A stretch of DNA of 64,000 nucleotides from NCBI GenBank assembly GCA_030141605.1, contig JAQGDQ010000107.1, positions 62,001 through 126,000 of the forward strand. Direction: 5' to 3'. Made by a program: the position numbers and the translations under genes. Under the pieces are notes generated by a model. That model made no database searches. It was given only the letters and a program-made list of their open reading frames with translations, and had not been told where the DNA came from. Shown here piece by piece: positions 1 through 14,600 of the stretch; within the stretch, counting starts at the first letter, position 1; every line of letters begins with the position of its first letter. Source of the stretch: Tubiluchus corallicola. Taxonomy: Eukaryota; Priapulida; Priapulimorpha; Priapulimorphida; Tubiluchidae.

Positions 1-867
1 AAAGAAGTTAACGCTACAATCTTACTATCTCTTGCTCTGAATTTAATTAAGGCTACCTGTAAAAACCTAACTTAAAACAATCATGCGCTCTAGGTTGGAA
101 ACTACATGATGAGAAATATAAACCATAACAGCGATTATTTAATGAAGTTATTTCAGAGGCATGCTACTGCAGCGGATGCCATTTATGCCTAATAAGTAAA
201 GTCAATGACAGACTACGCCAAGGTAAACATGTAGAAACCTCTATTTCAAAAGTATTAAGTTTCCAGCAAATGTACATACTTGTACATGGCTTAGCTCAGT
301 TAGTTGAGCCAATCCAGTTGGACACTAAAGCAGCTTATTGAAGCAAACTACCTAACATAACATGGTTTAATCTGTTCAGCAAACGAATGCTGTGTAGTAG
401 TGTTGGAAGCCACAGGACCTTGGAACTTCACTGCATGGGGAATTCAGAAACAGAAAGGCCCTTCAAGGGCAACGGTTCGTCAGCTTCTACGACAACAGTT
501 CTTAATGCTTTGTGGTCCCAATTTCCCATATGCAATTATGAATCATTCATCCTTCTACACAGGTCTTACAACATTCTGCATACTCGAATTCCCAAAGCAC
601 ACTAGGCCTAATGTACTTCAACTAATTTACAGAAGTACGACAATTTGTCTTACCAAAGCTTAACAACTAAAGCTTAGATCCTGTGCATTTTTTCAAGCAA
701 AATAGCCTTTAAAAATAGGAAAATTAAAAGCTTGAAAGACAGCAAGAAAATAATTCGACGTGCATACCGCATTGAAAAGCGAAACGCAAAATAACTTCTG
801 ATAATCTGAAATACGTAGATTTGAAATGAGATAGAAAATTAAACAGGAGACAGAAAGAGCGACAGAT
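1..867. other. Calcineurin intron 5, left part; no gene seen
   Basis: Sequence downstream of calcineurin exon 5 on the minus strand. I looked for the next calcineurin exon (family motif DILWSDPLEDFG) on the minus strand and did not find it, so it should lie beyond base 1. The short ORFs here look random. Confidence 0.5.
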
Positions 868-2004
<1,137 letters not shown>

Positions 2005-2150
2005 ATAGTATGATTTGCATATAGTATTATTTGCAGGAGCAGTATAACATTAATCTCGTAAGCCATATGTACCCGAGAAATTACTTATGCATGTCAAATT
2101 TTATGCTTTTAAAATCGTGATACCTTTCTTATAACATCCAGTGTATTAAC
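2005..2150 (-). repeat. Diverged duplicate of the 3' end of calcineurin exon 5 and the start of its intron
   Basis: On the minus strand the sequence TACACTGGATGTTATAAGAAAG followed by GTATCAC repeats the end of calcineurin exon 5 (TACACTAGATGATATAAGAAAG, then GTATCAC at 2638-2644). The similarity runs on into the intron past a shared TGCATGCA-like stretch and a TATGATTTG motif. The copied exon part encodes NTLDVIRK against HTLDDIRK in the true exon. The copy has a small insertion relative to the original and ends at the neighbouring MITE. Confidence 0.75.
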
Positions 2151-2527
2151 AGGGTTCCCACAGAATTTTAAAATAAATTTCGCTGACTTTTCCATGACCT
2201 TTCCCTTACCAAATATTGATTTTCTAAGATCAAGATAAGCAGAAATTGGATTACCAGTATACATATTCAAACATTTTTATGTATGGACATTCATACATAA
2301 ATTGATATAATGTGTCGGTCAATCATTACTTTTGGAATAGAAATCGTTTATTTGAACATGAATAGCTGAAAAATATGTTTGGAAAAATATCGATTCACGA
2401 TGATTATTTTTGCAATCCTTTCCAACTTCCCTGACTTTCGCCCAATTTTCATCATTTTCCCCGACTTTTCCATTACTTTACAGGATAGCCTGCATTTTCA
2501 AGGATTTTCCCTGACCAAGGGAACCCT
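2151..2527. mobile_element. MITE with AGGGTTCCC / GGGAACCCT terminal repeats (copy 1)
   Basis: It starts AGGGTTCCCA and ends GGGAACCCT, a perfect 9-bp inverted pair, 377 bp long. The inside carries repeated TTTCCCTGAC / GACTTTTCC motifs near both ends. A second copy in the opposite orientation lies at 60860-61321. No coding capacity. The target duplication is not clear at this copy. Confidence 0.75.
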
Positions 2528-2644
2528 ATGTATATTGCCACAACATACGTGCATGTACATTATTTATATAGCATGATTTGAATAACATTGTTTGCCAGCA
2601 AATTATATATGCATGCAAAATTTTAAACTTTTCATTAGTGATAC

Positions 2645-5600
2645 CTTTCTTATATCATCTAGTGTATGTATTTCGGGAGAAAGGCCACCGTGAACACACA
2701 GAAATTGTTGGTTCATTATCGCTGCTAGAGGTAAACAATCGAATGCTTCCATACACGCGTCGTAAACCCTCTCCGAGTATTTGATTTTGCCTGCAAAAGA
2801 ACAAGAAAATAAATTTATTTCTCTATTTCTTACTAGATACTGTAACTGGATGCCGACACAAGTTCAATTCTAGTTAGTTCAACTCCCAGTTTAAAATACG
2901 CTAACAGCGTCTTAACTCTACTATGATCCTAGATAGTATGCGCAAATGCAGCTGAACAAATCGGGCCGATTGTGTCAAAGAATTATTACGATGACAATAT
3001 AAATCCAATCAGGTTTTTCCACTAAATGTCAAGATGAAAAGGCAAGTAGTCAGATATTCGCCTCTTTACTAGCAACCGCAGCTACACACGCACGCACATA
3101 TACACGCACGCACACGCACACACACACACACACATAACTGTGCGTATGTGTGTGTATGAGCAATTATGAGCATTGAACAGCTTGCAATTCTGCTAGTACA
3201 TTTGAGCCCAAATATAAGATCACAAATAAATGATTGCAGAAACTATGCATGAAAATCCAGAAACTGGGAACCTTCAAGTGTACTTTTCTTCCATAATGGA
3301 AGAGAATTTATTCGCCAACGCATTTACGCGCCGTGGCAGCTTAACAAGATTTCTCATGAACCGGTAATATTTTAGTTTATGCAACCCACAGAAAAACTGG
3401 AAAATTCTTCGAAAATTAATCGATCATATTTTTCAACAAGCTGGCGCTAAAACACGACTTCAATCGTTTCCCTGTAATTCATTCTGTTTATGAGCGCAAG
3501 TTTAATATCCGCGCGAATGGCATTCAATGTTGCTATATTGAAACCCATAAAGCATGATACATGTACACATCGCCAGTGTGTGTCAACTGTCTTTGGCAAT
3601 ATTTTATTTAATTTAAGCTAAACTTTATTATAATGTTCAGGCCCTTTCAGCTAATAACACAAGGAAAATCGCGGACATTTTTATGGTAAGTACTAGTACT
3701 AATGAGACATTTTTGATCTTGCGCAACATCCATAATGGCAGGCAACGTTATTTATTTACATGTAATTAGTTTCTGTTAGGTTAATATCGGTTTCACATCA
3801 TCGAAACTATAACACCTGAAACAAATTCTTTATTATATCCAGCTAGTTAGAGAAACAACCAAAAACGGCTACTGGACCAAAAACAACTAGTCTAAATTGA
3901 TCATATACAATTGTATCGTTTTATTTATTTGCTTATATTATTTATTCAAACATAACAGATTGATCCGGTCACGAAGTTATGTGAAAATGTTTTGTTCACT
4001 CATCAAATTTTAAAAACATAAAAAGAGGGTGAACAGAAATGGCAACGGAGACATGGTAAATGTCTGATGTAACGCAAATTTACGGCAACAACGATAAGAC
4101 GTGTTGTCGACGAAGGCAGGTGAATAGCTAGTGGTCACGTACGTATTCCTCGCGACCAAAGTTTAAGCCACTTCGTCACTGAAGTGCTTGTGACAGTCTG
4201 GATTCAATACTCCTGGGTGGCTCTTTAGTCTTTACCTCGCTGAAGGATTTTTATTCACATCCATGTGTCGTTGAGACACTTCTGCTGGAACAATCTCTCA
4301 TCTTGTAGGAGCACGAGCCGTAGCAAATGAGCGAAGTTTTCGCCAATAATCCACATGAAGTTAGCTGTACCACTGAATACTTGCTTGTAGAATGTCGAAT
4401 TGAATAACAAAGTTGCATCCATTAGTAATCTCCGGAGCAAAGACGTTTTCTAATTTGCTTTATGATCTCACGCTCGAGGAAGTCCTCAAAATTTGTATTC
4501 TTGTTCATTACATTTGAAAGTTGCGTACACAAATGTAGCAAGAAAGCCAAAAAACAGCACTGCTGCACAGCAATGCAGCAGTAATACAACAGACGAAGCA
4601 GTGACAGAGATAAAGGGTTAACAGAAGTTCCTACTACATCCGAAAGAATCTACGGCAATCCGTTCGTTCAGAAGATTAAATTTTACGGGAATTTACTAAG
4701 GAACTCCACCCATTTCTCGAAGTTTTGGATGTGGCGCATCGTGAAATTCAATAGCCTGCGTCAATAGCTTGGTGAGACGGCTTTATCGTTATCGGCTCAA
4801 ACATTCAAAGTTGGAAATGGATTCAGGAAAACGACACCTAGCCTTCATAATGTTATTCGCTGCCTTTATGTTTGTGTCAGTACGAATTTACACAGCAAAC
4901 ACACGAGCATTACTTTGTGGTATAAACTGATGAAGCTGCCAGACAATACAGCATGTTGTCCAAATAAAATAGACTCGTCAACGCACGCAATCAGCGTTGC
5001 AGGCAAAGAGCGTTAATGTCGCAAGTTTATTGTTTCCTATAACTGCTGAAAATATGAGGAAGATGGGAAGAGCAAAGTGAAAACGAAATTCAGGAACAAG
5101 GGGAAAAAGGAAGCGAGCAAGAGGGAGAGAGAGACAAAGAGAGATAGATAGAGTGAGAGAGAGAAGGGGGAGGGGAGGGGAGGGGAGGGGAGGGGAGAGG
5201 AGAGGAGAGGAGAGGAGAGGAGAGGAGAGGAGAGGGGAGGGGAGGGGAGAGGAGAGGAGAGGAGAGAGAGAGAGAGAGCGAGAGAGAGAGAGAGAGAGCG
5301 TTATGACAAAATTTTTAGAAAAAATTGTTGCATTACAAATCTGTATCTCGTATAAGATGATAATAATTCAAAAAATATTCTGAGCTAAAAGAGTCAGTTA
5401 CTTCTTTTCTTCCGTACTCGCCATTTGGTCCTAGAAACGGGCACGCAATACTACAGTAGAAATCATTTTCATTTTAATGTCAAATGAATGGCTATCCGAA
5501 AGGGTTAAAACCTTCGTAAAGATCCTAAGAAAGTTCACAAATTTATTTTCATCGGTATTATTATTATTATTAACATCATTTTATTTCGAATACACTTTAC

Positions 5601-8600
5601 ATAAGTAAAGTATGTATTTTACAATGTTAGTCCAGAGGTGGAATTACATACCACCACAACAGAGACCACGTTCAATCATACGTCAATCCCACCGGTCTAT
5701 TGTATAAACTTAAGTACGTATGCTTAGTATTGCGTGTAAGATTTGGTCTTCATTAAACACTGGATTTTACCTCTACTAATAGTGTGAGTGCAAGTAGAAA
5801 TGCTGAATAAATGTGAATACCACCTAATTCAAAACTAGAGGACGTGTGGGCGTATATGAACGGCTGAGAGCCCGCAAAAAGGTCGTAAAAGCAGAAATGT
5901 CGGGCGGTCATTGTAAAAGTGAAATGTTTGTGTTTATTAGGGTCTTATAAAATTTAAACATTTGCATGATTTTGGTACTGTTGGATGTAGCTGTCAGAAT
6001 TTGGAGATTTACCTAGTTATCTATACTGAACAAATGTGATAAAAACATTACATGATACCCGTATTTGTTTCAAACAGGTTTAGAAAACTTTAAGTCACGT
6101 CAAGAAAAATTCTTTTCTATATCCCTACGGCAATTTATGATTTTTGGAAAAGCGGAAAATAATGCGCTTACGAGTTTTCACGACTCCGGAAAAATCTACA
6201 TTTCTGCAATTCCAGACTCCCACAGGCCTTCGAATGTAAAACACAGAATTTCACAAAATTCAAGAAAACAGAAGAGTCTTACATGGAAGAAATTAACAAT
6301 AAACTAAACTCGCTACAATATAAATCCAGCAAACATCCCGGCATCGAGGATATTAAAAATTTTGCATGCAGTTTACTAAATCAGAAAGTTGGAAGTTTCG
6401 GCTGACATTATATGTAAACAAGGCTGGGGAAGCCAGCGCCGTTTAGCAGCATCACCACACAGCATTAGTGATAACGACATGGTAATGGGAGACCTATTCA
6501 TTGTTCACTAATGAAAACCCCGGATTATAGTCATTAATGCGACCAATAAAAGTTCAATTAGTGGCACTTAGTACAGGCTGTAGTTACACGAATATCAATA
6601 TTTTGACAACTGTTACAAGCGTCGCACTGACTGAAAAAGGCAAACTGCAGTATTTCCAATGAGGTACGACAGTTTAATGTCATAATGCTTGAGAACGATA
6701 TTCCCTATTAAGAATGCGCATTGCACACCAGGGGGACGACATATGGCGACTGCCCGGGTTGAAGACAATGGCTGGATGTTTTATTAAAAGAGTTTTCGAG
6801 CTTTTTCCAAATTGAGAGTGGTTTTCAGGGCCCACTGGGACCATAGAGAAACAAATGGGAAGCCATTAAGCCATAACGACCGAGTGGAGATACTGACAGA
6901 TACGCTGCTCCGGGGAAGCTGTACTTTTGCGGAATAACGATCGCCCTCTCAGCTTTGCACACAGTCGAAATTCACATAACATGTGCGTGTGCCATTTATT
7001 ACATTATGTATGAGGAGGAGATAGCATTTATGAGTAGAGGACTACGTTTTGCGAACGAAAGTGATGTCTTGAGTGTATAAAACAGGAGGATATATGCAGT
7101 ATCTATACTCTTATATTAATATTCTTGGTATATATATATATATAAGATTCGAGGCTACAGCCCGGACGAGGGCACCATTTGCGGCGATCTATATATCAAA
7201 CGAAAGGTCTCGATCTAGTGTCTTCTCATTGATCGTTTATTTTTCGAATCGGGCCCACCGGGAGAAAGGGGAGGCGAAAAACCTCCAAAAATGCCCCTTT
7301 TTCGACCGTTTTTTGCAAAAAATTGCAAAAGTTATACGGCTGAGATGTAGAGAACGGGAACGGGCCGAGGGGGGTACTGGGTATGGATAGATAGCCCGTT
7401 CAGCGGTGGGTGTAGTATGACTATTAATAAGCATTCGGGATTCCAGAATTTTTTTGTTTGGTGTAAAACCTGCTTGGTAAAATTCACTCAGTGTGTTAAA
7501 GCACGGTTGGCTTGACTAACAGGCTGGTTAAGCAAGTGACCGACTGGCTGATTTTGTAACCGACTGCCTGACTGCACTGTGGACATTCATTGGTCTTTTT
7601 GGTCTTGGAACGAAAAGTTTGGCACAAAACCAGGGACGTTATGACCCGGACTCCTTTCAGTGGCTTTGTTGGCGGTTCATTACAGGTCGATGTGAGCTAG
7701 AAATACAACCGACGTACATTTGGAGCTGATCGATGAAACACAGATTCTCCGTGAAGTACACATTGTGGCCTAAAAGCTGCATGAATTTTTCAAGGGAACG
7801 TTCACTACCTATAATGACTACACAAGAATCTACGCATTCAAAGAAAGGGGGGAGGAGGGGTATTTAATTTACTCAACAGGAAGACTTATAAGTAAATCAG
7901 CACTAATCGTTTTTCAATAGTGGTCAAGACACCTAGATATGACGCTATGCCATTTCTCCACAGCTTGTCTAATAGTCTCTCAACAACCCATCACTTTCTT
8001 CACTCACTGTCATTAGCATTTATTTTTACCTGTGTATTTGTGCAAATATCTGGATGTGGTAATTGTGTGGAGAAAAAATTAATTCGGGGTTAATTGTTGA
8101 AGACTTGTAATTTTGATGGGGAAAAAATTAAATTTTACTCAGTTCATTCCATAGGTAATGTGTTAAATTTTTGATGTGAAACTGAGGTATGCAAATTAAA
8201 GTAGACAAAATTTACACAGAACTGTCTGTCAGTGAAATAAAAACTTGACAAGAATCCTACTGACTATAAAGAAATAAAGCTGTGATGCGATGGTGAAATA
8301 TGATGAATTTAGAGTAATTTACAGACTTGAACAAATAATTATTACTCGTAGTTAAATGCAAAGAAAGTATTAAAGCAATGAAATGCCACAAACTCTCATT
8401 GCGGAAATAATTAACAGATAGGAATCATCTGGCACTGTAACTCAAACATGTAACTGCTGCCATAGACATAAAAATGGATGACCTGCATGGCTAAACGCAG
8501 AAACCAAGAACAGAGTGCCAATGAAGCCGATAACAACAATCAATAACATTACCGCTTCAATGGTCAGGCTATTGATCATGGCACAATGTGCATGATGTCT

Positions 8601-11600
8601 GTTAGGCGAAGTGGACAAGAGAGGCCTTGAAACCGCCCGTTATTAGCTAAACTGATTAGCAGGAAATTGTCCACAAAATGTAGGCCACTTTCGTGACATT
8701 GGTTAAGCAAAGCCTCGTTAAGCACATTCAATGCCAGACTTCTGGAAAACTGAGGAATGAGAATGGAAATGGATGTTCAATGTTAGCATAGAGCGACATG
8801 TGAAATAGACACGCCAATTTTTGCTAAGCAGAGTCTCGGTCGCACACTGCTATTTGTAACGTAATTTAAGACTAACACAGCTTTTCACGTTGTTAATGCA
8901 ACATAAGAATCATCTTAGCAATTTAATTTAATTTTGTGTGCTCTCATACGGCTGCTCAAGTATTTGCATAATTATGTGAAAGCATAAAATGAACAACAAG
9001 ATGTTTATTTACAAAACAATAGTAGCAGCAAAGGTATTATATCCATTAAGAATAAGTTATGCAACTTCTACTTTTACAGAAATGAAAATTTTATGATCAG
9101 TGAACATGATAACATAAAACTGGAAACAATTATTAGGCACCAAGTTACACACCCTGCTAACCTCACAGTCCAGAAAAACAAAAATTGATGGAAAAGATAT
9201 AGCAACAAAGGTATTACATGTATACCCTACATGAATTCACACTTAGGCTTTATTGTCCTAGAATCTTTGAAGATATAAATATCACTAGATTGCTCTGCAA
9301 AAATATACAGAAAGCTATGATGACTTGGATTACCAATGGCAACTGGTAAGATTTCCTAATCCAAGGCAATAAAGGTGAAGTTCGGCTGGAGAGAATAAAA
9401 TAATAGCGTCAAGGTTAAATGCGATTAAAAGTTTAAATGCAACTACACACATCAAAAATGAAATCTTAACATATACAGAGGGAAATATAGCAAATACATT
9501 TATGCAATAACTTGTTTGTAATTGAGGGTGAAAACCCATTATTATTGAAAATCTAAAACGAAACTTGATCAAAAGTGAGTGAATGTAAAAAGGATTTGGA
9601 TCATAAAACTGTGGATTACAAGTTCAGAACAATGTTTAGTAGACTGCTTCACATTTCTATACTTTTGGTTAATGTTAGTTTCAACATTTAAACAATTCAC
9701 AATCTTGAAATTAGGACTACAAAACTAACTAGTTTGATATACAAAAACAATTTATTGTCTCAACTGATTTATGTGTTGTGTTGTGACATTTTCTGATTTG
9801 TGTCCAAAATACGATACGACAAAATGTGCAAAAATAACGAACAAGCCACGTTATATTGCTCATACATAGTAAAACTAATGTATACAAAAGTACAGTGTAG
9901 TAGAAAATTCAAAGATTTGAAGATGAAGATGAGTGACCATCAGTCTAGAACTACATTTGTATGAATTTACCAAATCGCATAAAACACAAATATTGTATTA
10001 CAAACATTAATACCTGCAGTATTAAGGGTCGAAAAAATATATACCGATTAAATTAAATTAAAATGTATACCCAAATTTAATATACATCCGTTACGCAATT
10101 TGCATTTACATTTCTCATACATTAAAATTATACAGGCACAAAAGTTTCCTTATACTGTGTCAGGCGAACAAAATAGTGTCTGAAAAATTACATGGGAAAT
10201 TATTAGTGACACATAAGATGGAAGCAAGACACGGGAATGAAAGAATTACGATTGCAGAGAAATGCTGGAGAAGCCAGTACAAACCACAACGAAGTCAGAG
10301 AGCCACAGTATCATATACCTAGCTAAATATACCTACAGTTGAATCTATCTTCAAATATCAAAATTTGCTATTCCTTTACAAATACATAAACGATCCACGC
10401 CAGCTTTCAACAGCAATCCATTACCCTTCATCAACGACAAACAACTAATACAAGAACAAGTAATATTAAGCAAATAAAAACTAACAACAAATATGGTCAC
10501 AAGCAGGTTTGCAAATAAGTGATAAGTGAACACAGCCCGGTTCAACAGCCTTTGTGCATTAAAATAAAATATATCTGCATACAATAAAAGAGAAAACGTC
10601 CCGAACACTCCTCACGAATCAACAATAGGTTCACACGAAATTCTTTGGTACACATATAAATGTAGACGATGACATTCTTATGTAAATTATAACATGTAAA
10701 CGGCTGCAAAATTTTTAAAACTTTTATCTTGTACATAGTGGTAAATTTGTAAATCTGTATATATACTATCGTATTTAATGCTTGACACATTAACACTATT
10801 TACCTGAATAGTTCACCTGTAGGCCCTTCACATTGTTTTTTATCATGCTTATTAACAGTGTTGCTAACAACAGTTAAATGTTTAAACTGATTATATAACC
10901 AAGTGAGAATGTGTACTTTTAATATGTATCATTTGGCTGTTGTATAACAGATGCAATAAATAGTTTTTTTTATAAATATTACATTTTATTATATTATTAG
11001 AATGACATGGTGTCACTGTTAGGTTTTATTATGTGACTGATAACCAATGTGTGGCTGCGTTGGTTATTTACTCTTTCACAAAAAAAAAAGACTGATGACA
11101 TCAAACGCCCGAGTCTGACTTTCAGTGTCAGATGCAACAGACTTTTTCTGAACATTTCAAACGTTCTTATCAATTATGAATCTCAGAGAGAAGAGCCACT
11201 GGGATTCCGCCTCCAATTCGAACTAATTTAATTTTGCGAGCTTTTGAGAAAGCAGAATTTCTTATCAAGTTTTCTCGAATCAAAGGCACTAACCAAATGT
11301 AACCATTTCAAAAGCTTTTTGGGAAATAGCAATACTTAATGGTTGACATTTAAGTTTAATGATGTGCTTGTAAACACTTATAATATAAAAACATAATACA
11401 TAATATAATACTTTTTAATTAAGAGGTCACCAGACCTTATTAAGCAATTTAGTCTGATTTTTCTTAAAGCATTCACAACTCTAATCACTATTATCAGCAT
11501 CACGTATAACAAATACAAGAAGAACATTAATTCGGGTCCTTTTTAGGCAATGGGCAGGTCTGTAAAAGATCATTTCCATTAAAACAATCAGTTCCTCTCC

Positions 11601-14600
11601 ATCAAAGATGGAGGACATAAGGACATTATGTTCACTTTCAGAAATGAACCCTGCACTTAAAACTAGGGGCGAGAATCGAACGTTGGAATTCGATGCGAAC
11701 GAGTTTTTTTAGTTCGAATTTGATTTGAAGCTAAAACTATAGATTCGAATAATTCAGCACTTCAACCACATGCGTTCTTTATCATTAAAACATTTGAAAC
11801 ATTATGCAATTAGCGTAATTTAGCTCAAATTTCTGTGCACAATTTTTAAACAAATTATTAGAAGTTTTGCTGCAGAAAAAGTCTTTTACTATGATCTTTG
11901 TAAGACAATTTTTGTTGGTGGTTCGAAAACGCGTTCGAAAGTCTTTCAATCTCAATTCGAATTCAATTTGAATTCGAAATACCAAAGTTTGATTCCATTC
12001 GAATTCCAAAGTGACAAATTTGATTCGAATTTGCTTTCTGGTAGAGACTGCTACTTAAAACCATATGAATGGTCATAATAAATAAAACTGAACAAAATTA
12101 AATAATAATAAAATTCAGTAGCCGCAAAAGTATGGAATACAAGTGTAGCATATAAGGGTACTATCAATTTTGCTTTAAGACCAGGTTTACTGATTTGAAT
12201 AAAAATGTTTTCTTTTCAAAAACAGAGCACCAGATGACTTACTACTGTAATAACATAAATGTGTTCATAGTATAGTAGAAAAATACTCTAGCAAACATAT
12301 GTTTAGCAATGCTACACATTACTCATATTTGTTTGTAAACTTGACTGTAGCAGAGCAAAAAAAACACCAGTAAGTAGCAAGAACAGTCGAAACACCAGCA
12401 CTCATTCTACAAATTGCACAAACTTGCCACACGCAAGAGACGGCTGTTATTCTTGGATCTTCAACCACAATTAGTGTAAGAGGTACTTGAAAAATCCCGG
12501 CTGATGTCTCCAGACGTGAAGTACCAGAACATTTCGTCGAAACTTTCAGCACTAATTTACCCAAGAGTTCCAATTGGGAAATTTCCATGCTGCACATGTA
12601 TAGTTGATGAGCATCTGTCTCTTATTCGGTCGATTTGCCATCCTGACGGGACAGTATGGTGAGAATCCCTGGGTGGTGTTGGTCCATTCTTAGCTACGAT
12701 AGCTAGGCAGTCACAAGTTTAGTTAGCAAATGGACAAACTACTAGAGGTAGCCAGTCAGTGAGGACCAGTCAATGAGTTAGAAGAGTTTTAGTGGCAAGA
12801 TGACATCTAATTATTGAGGCTAGGTTATAATTTTTTATCAAAAGTGTTTCATGAACGTTGTACTGCACTTCTTTGCCACTTAAATTTTTGTTTAGTTGCA
12901 CATGGTAGCTATTTGAATTTTTGCTAATATGTTGGAAAGTTTGTAGGTATTTTTATAAATCAATTTTATATGTTTAAATGTTAAAAAAAATTTTTGCCTA
13001 CAGATTTTACACTTTGGACAAGTTTTGCTATCGAAACGTCAAGAATCAAAATGGGCATTTGTGGTTTTGTTCATAATTAAAGCTAGATTCCCTCATCATC
13101 CATCTAAATAGGATATTCACAACATTTCACATTTGGTCTTTACCATCCAAAAAGTACTTAAATGATATGTACAATGAAATAATGACTACAAAACAAAGAA
13201 TGTTGACATTTGCTGTATAGCAATTTAAGTATTTCTATAAAGGGCAGTTTAATTTTATACAAGTATGTATTTGGTCTCGGGTTAAAAAATTGTCAGAATT
13301 TTCAAAAAAATTTACTTTTTCAAGGTATTGTGATTATCTTATAACAAAGAGTATGCTTTAAAATTCTTTTCTAATTAAAATAGTGTTCTGCACATTCATT
13401 TGTTGAACTTTAACTGTCAAATGCGAAAGATAAACAATCATAAGGCAAAGAACTTAGTAGCACTCACTGAGTTTGGCATCAGTTAGACAATCACATTTTG
13501 TCTGTTCACATGTAACTGTACCAGCTTTTTTACATGTACTACCTAGGCTGACACGCTTTATCTTCACTGTCTAACTTTGTCAAAGGCGACTCTTTCGTAT
13601 GCAACTAAAATGGATCTGCACATCTATACAAGAACTTGTTTTTACATTACACTACGAAAGTGCTCACAAATCTACAGGAAAGCCATGAGTTGAATAATTT
13701 GATATTCTGCAGCAAAGAAATGCATAATACATGTGTCTCTACATTATGTCCCTGCTGGCTGGCAGGAAGGAATTGCCTGATACATGTACCTCGGGACCAT
13801 TTCCTTAGCGAATGGCACCGGGGAAATGAGTGACATGTGCGTCTCCGCATTATGTCCTTGGTGGCTGGCAGAAAAAAACAGCATGACACATTCTTGACGA
13901 CGTTTCCTTGGTGACTAGAAGCAGAGAAATGTGCGATACATATCATCATTTTCTAGTTGGTCATATTCGACCCCTGGTGACATCACAGACTATCTCTCTC
14001 TCTCTCCATACATGTCTATCTCTTGCTTGCTCCATCATCTCCTGCAGTGATCTCACTTCAACTAGGTCCTTCAACAGATCTAGACCCGGAGTTGTTATCT
14101 TGGACTTTACCAAACAAGATGTCTTTTTGCAGTGAGTCATCTGCAGGAATAACATGCTCAAAACTGAGCTTATCCTACTAGAATAGTAGATATGATTTGG
14201 TGTTGGAAAATGGCATTTCTCCAGAACAAATTTATTGACTTTCCTTCTTCTCCAGATGATACGTATGTGTCTATTATCCTAGTGGCTGGCAGCAGGGAAG
14301 TGCATGATGCATATGTCTCAGCATTATTTCTCAGGTACCTGACAGCAAGGAAATCCATGATACACATGTCTCAACATTATTTCCTTGGTAGGTGGCTGTG
14401 GGGCAATTCATAGTATGAGTGTCTTGACATTATTACCCTGGTTGCTGGCAGCAGGGAAATGCATTTTGCATTACGCCTCTGCATTACTTCCGTGGTGGCT
14501 GAAAGCAGGGCAATGGATAATACATTCATTTCGGTGGTTGGCAATTATATCTCTGGTGGTTGGCATGATAAGCATGATACATATGGCTCGGCATTATTTC

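Noticed and set aside
286-330. tRNA-like GCTCAGTTAGTTGAGC D-arm motif
   Set aside because: No anticodon stem, no T-arm GGTTCRAATCC and no acceptor pairing follow. Chance or a very old tRNA-derived scrap.
5153-5383. Arg/Glu/Gly-rich frame
   Set aside because: Translation of a purine microsatellite.
7073-7390. 105-codon frame with ordinary composition
   Set aside because: Begins in (TA)n sequence, no domain, no splice context; treated as part of an inserted GC-rich repeat.
12319-12597. 92-codon minus-strand frame, Cys/Ser rich
   Set aside because: Does not match calcineurin, has no convincing splice sites and no family I know.
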